Shown here: positions 29,757 to 37,332 of the stretch, piece after piece
How positions within the stretch are numbered: position 1 is the stretch's first letter
Layout of the letters: the number at the start of each line of letters is the position of its first letter
DNA from: an archaeon HR01
Lineage (GTDB): Archaea > Thermoproteota > Nitrososphaeria_A > Caldarchaeales > Caldarchaeaceae
Assembly (NCBI GenBank): GCA_002898355.1
Contig: BEHD01000002.1
Coordinates: 62,001-126,000 of the forward strand
Direction: 5' to 3'
DNA: 64,000 nt
Translations under genes and position numbers: made by a program
The notes under the pieces: generated by a model
What the model was told of the DNA's origin: nothing
The model's database searches: none
The model's input: only the letters and a program-made list of their open reading frames with translations

Positions 29757-29891
29757 GGGGAGGTGGAGGTGTAATACCTTTTGACGGTGCCCTCTAAGCA
29801 AATACATGTTTAGAAAGAGAGGTGGTGTACTCTAGTTAGTTCGCGGGCTTAGAGTTAATATTTTTATCCTATAAGGTTTAATGCCACTTGT

Positions 29892-30596
29892 ACGAGGACT
29901 ACCCTTTCCGTCATAAAGGCTGATGTGGGTAGTGTTGCCGGTCATCATAGGCCTCATCAGGAGATGCTGAATTACGCATCGAGAAAGCTGAAGGAAGCTG
30001 AGGAGACTGGTTTATTGGGCTCTGGCTACGTAACCCACTGCGGAGACGACATAATCTTAGTCATGACGCATACTAAGGGAGAAAACAATCCCGAGATACA
30101 TGGACTTGCTTGGACGATATTCAAGGAAGTTACGGAGAAGGTGTCTAAGAAATTGAAGCTCTATGGTGCTGGTCAGGACCTATTGAGTGATGCTTTCAGC
30201 GGAAACGTTAGGGGATTGGGACCCGGTGTTGCAGAGATCGAGTTTAACGAGCGTGGTTCTGATCCTATAGTCATCTTCGCTGCTGATAAGACGGAGCCTG
30301 GTGCTTGGAACATTCCGTTGTATAGGATATTCGCATCACCAGACAATACTGCTGGATTGGTCATAGACCCAAAGCTCCATAATGGGTTCAAATTCGAAGT
30401 TCTAGACTTAATCGAATCGCAAGTCGTGACGTTGAAGACGCCCGAAGAGATGTATGACTTGATTGGTCTGATCGGAACGCCAGGCAGGTATGCGATTTCT
30501 AAGGTTTATCGGGCAATCGATGACGAACCCGCAACCGCAGCCAGCACCACCCGTTTGAGCTTGATAGCAGGCAGGTATGTCGGTAAAGAGAATTAA
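29892..30596 (+). pseudogene. truncated duplicate of FBP aldolase/phosphatase
   Basis: About 93% aa identity by eye to 32155-33300 over ~220 aa; ATG position reads ACG (29892); ends ...GRYVGKEN*. Confidence 0.85.
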
Positions 30597-30669
30597 TATT
30601 GACAGTTAGTCAGTAAAGGGGGCGGGTAATTGTTTAAAAATAGTTATGGTGTATTGTTTTGAGTGATGG

Positions 30670-30975
30670 TTGTTGGATTTAATACTTTCTAGGCATGCTG
30701 GTGAGAAGATTAGGCTTAGAGGGTTGAGTATGGAGCTTATTAAGCAGGTATTAAATAGTCCTGAACAGATTTACTTTGACGTTGTTACGAGGCTTTACGT
30801 AGCTATGGGACACGTCGCCTTTCATGGAGAAAAGATTCCTATGGTGGTTATTTACAGAGCAGAGAGGGGAAGTCATTATATCGCTACAGTGTATCCCTGC
30901 AAAGAGTTCAAAGAGGAAGCTGAGAGAAAGGTTAAAAAGGGAAGGTGGATAAAAGTAGGGAGGAGAGAAGCATGA
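30670..30975 (+). CDS. DUF4258-like protein (putative toxin)
   Basis: LSRHAGEKIRLRGLSMELIKQVLNSPEQIY...YIATVYP. Confidence 0.7.
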   Translation: MLDLILSRHAGEKIRLRGLSMELIKQVLNSPEQIYFDVVTRLYVAMGHVAFHGEKIPMVVIYRAERGSHYIATVYPCKEFKEEAERKVKKGRWIKVGRREA

Positions 30976-31190
30976 AGGTAACATATGACCCCGAAACAGA
31001 CATCATCTACATAGTTCTAAGAGACGGCGAGGTCTATGATAGCAAGGAGGAGAATGAGGACATTAGATTGGAATACGGTAAGAAGGGGGAGCTTATAGGA
31101 ATAGAGATAATGAACGCAAGAGCAAACCTCATAACGTCTATTGCAAAGGAAATATCACGTGAAATAAACAGCACGCTAGAGATAAAATAA
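30972..31190 (+). CDS. DUF2283 protein (putative antitoxin partner)
   Basis: MKVTYDPETDIIYIVLRDGEVYDSKEENEDIRLEYGKKGELIGIEIMNA; start overlaps the upstream stop. Confidence 0.85.
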   Translation: MKVTYDPETDIIYIVLRDGEVYDSKEENEDIRLEYGKKGELIGIEIMNARANLITSIAKEISREINSTLEIK

Positions 31191-31397
31191 TTTTACACAA
31201 CATAAACCCTTTAACTCTTTTCATCCAGGATGGAATCTAGAAGGATATATATTGCGTTATTATGGCTTCTTCTGTCTTTAATGTCCTCATTCACTGTTTC
31301 TTTTTCACAGTGTTGATGACGTGTAAAGGTTTGCCCAATAAACCATAATGGCTAAAGGCTGATAGTTTTACTTTACGACCAAATAATGTTTAGCCAC

Positions 31398-31625
31398 TTA
31401 ATAGCTTGAACAACCCTTCCCAGCTAACTCGTCTTCTTCCTCTATAGCTCTTCTTTCCTCTTCCGTTGGCTCCTCCACCTTAACCAGCCTATCTACTAGA
31501 TTCCCATACAGGGCCCTAAGCTCGCGGAGCTCATCTCTAATCTCATCAAGGACAGCAGACAACTCTTTATGCTCCATTTCAGTAAACAATATATTCCCCC
31601 TATATAAATACTGAAAACTCGCCAA
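31398..31625 (-). CDS. small acidic antitoxin-like protein
   Basis: LDEIRDELRELRALYGNLVDRLVKVEEPTEEERRAIEEEDELAGKG. Confidence 0.45.
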   Translation of the reverse strand: MASFQYLYRGNILFTEMEHKELSAVLDEIRDELRELRALYGNLVDRLVKVEEPTEEERRAIEEEDELAGKGCSSY

Positions 31626-31639
31626 GGTTCATAGGATAA

Positions 31640-31777
31640 ATGGCCGCTGTTGGTGAGAGGGAGGTCACGCAAGGTAGTTTTAGTCCTGACATTATTACAC
31701 AGATGGAGCTTCGTGAACTTAAGGAGCTGGTAAAGCTTCTTTTGCTTAGGGTGGAGGCTATGAAGAGGCTCTTATGA
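31640..31777 (+). CDS. small antitoxin-like ORF upstream of decayed RelE
   Basis: MAAVGEREVTQGSFSPDIITQMELRELKELVKLLLLRVEAMKRLL*; ATGA overlap with next frame. Confidence 0.45.
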   Translation: MAAVGEREVTQGSFSPDIITQMELRELKELVKLLLLRVEAMKRLL

Positions 31778-32040
31778 AATTTGAGGTAAGATTGTCTAAG
31801 AAGGCTTATAGCTAGTTCGAATCGCTTGATAAGCAAGTTTCTCAAGGAATATCTGAGAAGTTGCGTGAGCTTGAAGAATACCCACTTCCTAGGGGTGTGT
31901 TAAAGCTATGCTGCGAGGAAGACTCCAGAATAAGAGTAGGCGACTACACGATGAGAACATATTCAGAGAAACATTTGATAGGTATATCCGTAATCTTGAG
32001 GAAAGCCATGGCCTTCGAAATAAATTTAAAGATGCGTTAG
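31774..32040 (+). pseudogene. RelE/ParE-like toxin with in-frame TAG
   Basis: MKFEVRLSKKAYS*FESLDKQVSQGISEKLRELEEYPLPRGVLKLCCEEDSRIRVGDYTMRTYSEKHLIGISVILRKAMAFEINLKMR*. Confidence 0.75.
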
Positions 32041-32118
32041 GGTAGGTGTATAATCTAGTCCACTTTTAGAGTAGTGAAGGGTAAAAATGGGTAAAAGGAC
32101 ATGCGGTATTGTGATGCT

Positions 32119-32133
32119 TAATCTTTTTATCCT
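32119..32133 (+). promoter_or_regulatory. TATA-like promoter of fbp (leaderless arrangement)
   Basis: ttaatctttttatcc ~25 bp upstream of ATG 32155; conserved ahead of the duplicate (ttaatatttttatcc). Confidence 0.55.
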
Positions 32134-32154
32134 ACAAGGCTTGTTCTGCCTTGT

Positions 32155-33300
32155 ATGAGGACTACGGTATCGGTCATAAAGGCGGATGTTGGTAGTGTGG
32201 CTGGCCATCACAGGCCGCATCAAGAAATGCTTGACTATGCTGCTAGAAAGCTGAAGGAAGCTGAGGGGACAGGTCTATTGGGGTCTGGCTACGTAACCCA
32301 CTGCGGCGATGACATCATATTGGTTATGACCCATACGAAGGGAGAGAACAATCCTGAGATACATGGCCTTGCCTGGTCTATATTCAAAGAGGTTACTGAT
32401 AAAGTATCTAAGAAGCTCATACTATATGGCGCTGGCCAGGACCTGCTCAGCGATGCATTCAGCGGAAACGTTAGAGGTCTTGGACCTGGTGTAGCTGAGC
32501 TAGAGTTTGATGAAAGAGGTTCTGACCCGGTTGTTGTATTCGCAGCAGATAAGACAGAGCCAGGCGCGTGGAACATCCCACTATACAGAATCTTCGCATC
32601 ACCAGACAACACGGCAGGCCTAGTCATAGACCCAAAACTACATGATGGGTTCAAGTTTGAGGTATTAGACCTGATAGAATCTCAAGTCGTAACTTTGAAG
32701 ACTCCTGAGGAGATGTATGACTTGATTGGGTTGATTGGGACGCCAGGCCGCTACGCCATAAGCAAGATCTATCGTGCAATCGACGACGAGCCAGCAGCAG
32801 CCGCAAGCACCACGCGTTTAAGCCTAATCGCTGGCCGCTATGTCGGTAAAGATGACCCAGTTCTGGTTATTCGTTGTCAAGCCGGTTTTCCTGCTGTGGG
32901 GGAGGTGTTGAGTGCGTTCGCTGTACCACCCCTTGTTTCTGGCTGGATGAGGGGTAGTCATAGGGGGCCTTTAATGCCTGTCTCCTTCCGTAAAGGCCAG
33001 AATGTGGTAAGTTTCTTCGACGGCCCGCCGAGGGTCATGGCTATGGGCTGGCAGGTTTCGAACGGGCGCTTGGTCGGTGTGGATGGTGTTGAGCCCGCCG
33101 ACCTCTTTGAAGATCCCTTCTGGGAGTACGCCAGACAAAAGGCCGCTGAGCTTGCTGTCTATCTGAGGACGATGGGTGAATTCGAGCCCGCTAGACTCGG
33201 CCACGAGGAGATGGAATATACAACGCTTCCGCAGATACTGGAGAGGCTAAAACCACGTTTCAGGCCGGTGGAGGAGAAGCATGCGGCAAAGTCTGCCTAA
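32155..33300 (+). CDS. fbp: archaeal fructose-1,6-bisphosphate aldolase/phosphatase
   Basis: MRTTVSVIKADVGSVAGHHRPH...THTKGENNPEIHGLAW...GRYVGKDDPVLVI. Confidence 0.95.
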   Translation: MRTTVSVIKADVGSVAGHHRPHQEMLDYAARKLKEAEGTGLLGSGYVTHCGDDIILVMTHTKGENNPEIHGLAWSIFKEVTDKVSKKLILYGAGQDLLSDAFSGNVRGLGPGVAELEFDERGSDPVVVFAADKTEPGAWNIPLYRIFASPDNTAGLVIDPKLHDGFKFEVLDLIESQVVTLKTPEEMYDLIGLIGTPGRYAISKIYRAIDDEPAAAASTTRLSLIAGRYVGKDDPVLVIRCQAGFPAVGEVLSAFAVPPLVSGWMRGSHRGPLMPVSFRKGQNVVSFFDGPPRVMAMGWQVSNGRLVGVDGVEPADLFEDPFWEYARQKAAELAVYLRTMGEFEPARLGHEEMEYTTLPQILERLKPRFRPVEEKHAAKSA

Positions 33301-33430
33301 ACTCCATTTATTCTAGATACCATCGACCACCCAAAAGCTGAGGCGATATCGCTCCCCAAAATTTTTTGCCGACAGCCTCTAAAAGAACTGCCATCGCATA
33401 AACTAACTCTTCTCCTCTGACGTGAGAGTG

Positions 33431-33454
33431 GATGGGAATCCCTCAATTCCCGTC
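33431..33454. other. 9-bp-stem hairpin downstream of fbp
   Basis: GATGGGAAT-ccctca-ATTCCCGTC (one G-T wobble); a competing outer stem TGGATGG(33429-33435)/CCATCCA(33474-33480). Confidence 0.5.
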
Positions 33455-33540
33455 CCTTGGAGAACGGCTCAGACCATCCATTGCGATACTATCCTCTCGA
33501 CCATGTAAAAAATATACGGGTTACGGCCGCTCCCACCTGT

Positions 33541-33801
33541 TTAGAAGTCTTCCTTGATGAGTGTTTTTCTGCCGTTGGACTGGCATCTCTTGACGGCCTT
33601 GCTGACCAGCTCTCGGACGGCGGCATCCAGTCCCTCCAAGGCGTCGGAGCTGAGCCGTGTACCCTCGGGCAGTAACTCTCTAATCCTGGACTCCACTATC
33701 ACGTATTCCTTGGCCATTTTTCTTCGGCTAGATGCTTTCAGAAAGCCCTTAAGAGCTTTTCTCTGTAAAACGGGGGAGACTTCCCTATAGCTTATATCCA
33801 T
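33541..33801 (-). CDS. histone-fold-like small basic protein
   Basis: YVIVESRIRELLPEGTRLSSDALEGLDAAVRELVSKAVKRCQSNGRKTLIKEDF resembles histone alpha1-L1-alpha2-L2. Confidence 0.5.
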   Translation of the reverse strand: MDISYREVSPVLQRKALKGFLKASSRRKMAKEYVIVESRIRELLPEGTRLSSDALEGLDAAVRELVSKAVKRCQSNGRKTLIKEDF

Positions 33802-33831
33802 GTGTACGCCGGGTTTTTTAGGGTATTACCC

Positions 33832-34156
33832 AGCCATGAGATACTACGACGCAGTGAAGAAGGGGGAGTTTAATGCGGCCAAGTCTCAGGAGAGGCTAGC
33901 CTCCTATACCGGCCAGGCCTATGCTGCGATGATTGTGAAGGAGGTGGAGGGTGGCTGGAGGCCGGTGGGCGAGGAGGACTTTTACGCCGTGGTCAAGAAA
34001 GATTCTGGGGGCTATGTGGTGGTTTTATGCGATGCGGACGGATACGCCAAAGCCCTCTCCCCTGAGATGTCGAGGTTCGCAGCGGAGAAGTGTGTTGAAA
34101 AGATGAAGCTGGACGGGATTCAAGAGTATAGCGGCCGGCTCGTCCTACCCCTCTAG
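33832..34156 (+). CDS. hypothetical protein
   Basis: Likely Met start MRYYDAVKKGEFNAAKSQERL; ORF track start is 33800. Confidence 0.6.
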
Positions 34157-34891
34157 AATCCTAGTGAATTTTGCGGCGTCCTCAGCCATGGATATGTTGT
34201 TGAACATGAGGTAGGCTTCATCCCAGCCAATCTCAGAGGCTAGAACATCCTTCAGCCTCTCTAGGTCCTCGAGGGTGTAGCGGTAGGAGTAGTTCACCTC
34301 CCCATGGCCTAGCCCGTGGAGTCTAGCGTATATTGTGGGCGTGGATACTGCCGGCCTCCTCTTCAGGAGGTCGACAACGTGTATGAGGCCGTATTTACCG
34401 CATATCTTGGCCGCCAGCTCGGCCTTCTCCAGCCACTCACCCCTCGGCTCCCAGCCTAGCCTGAACTCACCCCAGGATATGAGGCGGAAAAACCTCTCCG
34501 CATTCTCCACGTTCTTGGGTGTGGCCTTGAAGGAGGGCGGTGTCTGAATAACTACAACCCTGGGCCTGAGGGCTTCAGCCATATCCAAGACCGTCTCCCA
34601 CGCCTTCAGATTCTCCCTCGTGGGTTTGAGGTGTCCGTAGCGGGCCAGATCTCCCGGAGGTTTTTTCATTTTCCTCCATGTGGGGCTGTCGGATGGATGT
34701 GTTACAGCCTGCCAGGCCTTCATGTTAAAGACGAAGCCGGCGGGCGCCTCCCTCCTCATCCTCTCCAATGTCTCCAGCCTAGGAACCCTGTAGAATGTTT
34801 CTTGAAGCTCCACAGTCCTAAAAATCCTGTAGTAGGCCTTCCTCCCACCCCTGACAGCCCAGCCGCAGCAGCCCACGTAGACCGAGGCCAA
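34145..34891 (-). CDS. DUF72 family protein
   Basis: LASVYVGCCGWAVRGGRKAYYRIFRTVELQETFYRVP...PAGFVFNMKAWQAVTHP. TTG start at 34891 preferred; the ORF extension to 35197 is antisense to the SRP RNA. Confidence 0.85.
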   Translation of the reverse strand: MASVYVGCCGWAVRGGRKAYYRIFRTVELQETFYRVPRLETLERMRREAPAGFVFNMKAWQAVTHPSDSPTWRKMKKPPGDLARYGHLKPTRENLKAWETVLDMAEALRPRVVVIQTPPSFKATPKNVENAERFFRLISWGEFRLGWEPRGEWLEKAELAAKICGKYGLIHVVDLLKRRPAVSTPTIYARLHGLGHGEVNYSYRYTLEDLERLKDVLASEIGWDEAYLMFNNISMAEDAAKFTRILEG

Positions 34892-34945
34892 TACATTGTA
34901 AAATATTCCTACATCCTTAAAAGCACATCCAAGCCATCTGTCTAT

Positions 34946-35269
34946 GGTGGCGGCGGGAAAGGCCGGGGAGCTAGCCCTTCCCTGTAACCTGAAATGGGCT
35001 ACATGCAGGGGCCTGATAACCCGTGGTGCGCCTGAGGCTGCCCACATGGAGGCTGGGTGTAGGCCGTGAGGATACGCCGGGATGGGGCGGCGTAGGGGTG
35101 TAAGGCCCTTGTAGGAGGGCCCCAGACCCCTCACACACCGAACCGTGTCAGGCCCGGGAGGGAGCAGCACTAAGGTGTGGCGCCGCAGCCATTCCATAAG
35201 CGTGTCCGAGCTGAAACCCAGAACAACATGTGGGTAAGTGCTTGCCAGCCACGGGGGCCGCCGCCACCT
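34946..35269 (+). ncRNA. archaeal signal recognition particle RNA (7S RNA)
   Basis: Helix-8 motif GTGTCAGGCCCGGGAGGGAGCAGCACTAAG (~35145-35174); 5' Alu-like CCCTGTAACCTGAAATGGGC; terminal helix ggtggcggcgg (34946) / ccgccgccacc (ends 35269); A/T-rich ttaaaag just upstream. Confidence 0.93.
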
Positions 35270-35287
35270 AATAAAAAATAAATGGGG

Positions 35288-35920
35288 TTAGAGTTTACGC
35301 CGCCATGTTATGACATATCCTAGACCGCCTAGGAGGACCCCTATGGCCAGCAGTATGATGGAGCCGGCTATCCAGAAGGGGTAGCCGAGTGGAACGCCGT
35401 AGAAGATGTTGGTATGGACCTGTCCAGCGTTCCAGCCAAGCCCGCCCACCTCGGGAGGCAGCATGGCTGCGCCGCCCTGGTATCCAGCCGTCATCATCAG
35501 CCATGTGGCACCTATAACACCCACATTCATTAGTATGAGGTGAATCCATGCTAGGATGTTGGCGGCTCCGGTGTAGACCTTTCCTAAGACGTTTTCTATG
35601 TAGTGGTAGAAGAGGGCGGTCACAGCCACCCCAAGAACACCGATCACAAGGTATAGGGCGTATCCAAGGGTGAACCATGTGCCGGCGCTGCCGAAGGCTA
35701 TCACCCTGCTGACCTCAGGCCTGAGGAACCACAGCTGGCCCAGCACCACGTAAAGTGTCAGGATTGTCGCCAGAGCGCCTTGGAATATTGCAGCTCCAAT
35801 GAACCTTGAGGCCCATTTTCCCCTTAAAACTGTCTGTGTCATACCACAGTATTGGAGGAGGTGCCCCAGTATATAAGTAATGTAATATGATGACATAAAA
35901 ATGTCTATATATTTATACAT
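35288..35920 (-). CDS. multi-pass membrane protein
   Basis: Several TM segments with HYIENVLGKVYTGAANILAWIHLILMNVGVIGA; probable start MTQTVLRGKW. Loose resemblance to heme-copper oxidase subunit I segments. Confidence 0.65.
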   Translation of the reverse strand: MYKYIDIFMSSYYITYILGHLLQYCGMTQTVLRGKWASRFIGAAIFQGALATILTLYVVLGQLWFLRPEVSRVIAFGSAGTWFTLGYALYLVIGVLGVAVTALFYHYIENVLGKVYTGAANILAWIHLILMNVGVIGATWLMMTAGYQGGAAMLPPEVGGLGWNAGQVHTNIFYGVPLGYPFWIAGSIILLAIGVLLGGLGYVITWRRKL

Positions 35921-36057
35921 GGCTGCTGTTGGAAAAGGATTTTTCCTGCATGTTATGCGTTTTTGATGGGGGTCGAGAGGCTGTTCCTGAGCTTTAGGTA
36001 TCCGACATGGCTTACCCCATCATCCCCGCCCTGTCCCTCTATTGTGGTGTAGGAGGT

Positions 36058-37239
36058 ATGCGGGTTCTACTGCTGGGTGTGGGGTCGGTGGGTGAGGTGA
36101 TAGCACGCCATCTACACAGGGAGAGTAAGATATCGCTGACGGCGGTCGATAGGGACTGGCAGAGGCTCCGGAAGGTTAGGAGAGCCATCAGGGAGCGGAA
36201 GGTCGTGCTTGAGAAGATAGAGAGGATTGACGACCGATCATTCATAGAGGTTTTGAATGGCTCCGACATAGTGATTAACGCTGCCACACCAACAGTGAAT
36301 CTGGAGCTTATGAAACTCTGTCAGAGATACCGTGTGAACTATATGGACCTAGCCAGCGATGATTTGGATAGACAGCTGAAGATGGATGGGGTGTGGAGGC
36401 GGAGTGGTCTACTCGGCCTGATATGCATGGGTGAGGACCCGGGCCTCTCCAACCTTTACGCCAGATACGCATCCAACAAGCTTGACAAAATCTATGAGAT
36501 AAGGGTGCGGGACGGAGAATACTCCACCAGCAGCAAGTATCCCCTCATCTCCCTCTTCTCCCCGGAGATATACCTTAGCGAGATAACTTCCCCGGCCCAC
36601 GTCTTTCTGGATGGCCGGCTTAGGAGGCTGCCCTCCTTCAGCGGCTACGAGCTCTACAGCTTCCCAAACCCTGTAGGGACTCTGCCAGTATATCACGTCA
36701 GCCATGAGGAGGTCTACACGCTACCGAGATTCATCGGGAAGGGTCTTCAATATGTCGACTTTAAGCTGGTCATCCCCGATGAGGTTGTTAGAGCGGTTAG
36801 GCTGCTTAAACGGCTGGGGTTGTTGGCTGGGAGAAAGGTGAGGGTGGGTGATGCCAGTGTAGCTCCCAGAGACCTCCTCCTAACCCTTATTCCCAAGCCC
36901 TGGGAGATATCACGGGATATCAAGGGACATGCATGCCTGGTGGTGGATGTCGTCGGCGAGAAGAAGGGCCGGAGAGCCCTCTACTCCCTATACACACACC
37001 TCAGCCATGAGGAAGCCTATAAAATGTTCGGGTGCAATGCGACAGCCTATCTGACAGGAACCGTACCCGCCGTAGTGGCTAAGATGCTGGCTGAGGGAAA
37101 AATAGAGGGCCAGGGTGTTCTGACACCTGAGCTTCTACACCCAGACCCGATAATCGAGGAAATAGCCAAGAAGCATGTGGACAGCTATCTAAAATCCTCA
37201 CAGGAGGGTAGGATTGAAAAAATCCCAAAACCAGATTAA
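36058..37239 (+). CDS. saccharopine dehydrogenase-like NAD(P)-binding protein
   Basis: MRVLLLGVGSVGEVIARHL...DIVINAATPTVNLELMKLC...GEDPGLSN. ORF track start 36007 likely too early. Confidence 0.85.
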   Translation: MRVLLLGVGSVGEVIARHLHRESKISLTAVDRDWQRLRKVRRAIRERKVVLEKIERIDDRSFIEVLNGSDIVINAATPTVNLELMKLCQRYRVNYMDLASDDLDRQLKMDGVWRRSGLLGLICMGEDPGLSNLYARYASNKLDKIYEIRVRDGEYSTSSKYPLISLFSPEIYLSEITSPAHVFLDGRLRRLPSFSGYELYSFPNPVGTLPVYHVSHEEVYTLPRFIGKGLQYVDFKLVIPDEVVRAVRLLKRLGLLAGRKVRVGDASVAPRDLLLTLIPKPWEISRDIKGHACLVVDVVGEKKGRRALYSLYTHLSHEEAYKMFGCNATAYLTGTVPAVVAKMLAEGKIEGQGVLTPELLHPDPIIEEIAKKHVDSYLKSSQEGRIEKIPKPD

Positions 37240-37332
37240 AAGACCTCATCTGATGGCGTGGTTCTGCATAAGCCATTACTGAGATGATGCATTCACGAAA
37301 AATATATCTATCCTCTCGGCCTGGGAAACTAC

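Noticed and set aside
3549-32040. Several broken genes carry in-frame TAG, suggesting UAG recoding (pyrrolysine)
   Set aside because: TAG is also used as a normal stop by intact genes here (e.g. vapC ending 13296), the PIN frame also has TGA, and no pyl genes are visible. Ordinary pseudogenisation is simpler.
34892-35197. Upstream part of the 350-aa DUF72 ORF
   Set aside because: Antisense to the SRP RNA gene; no DUF72 similarity before LASVYVGCCGW.
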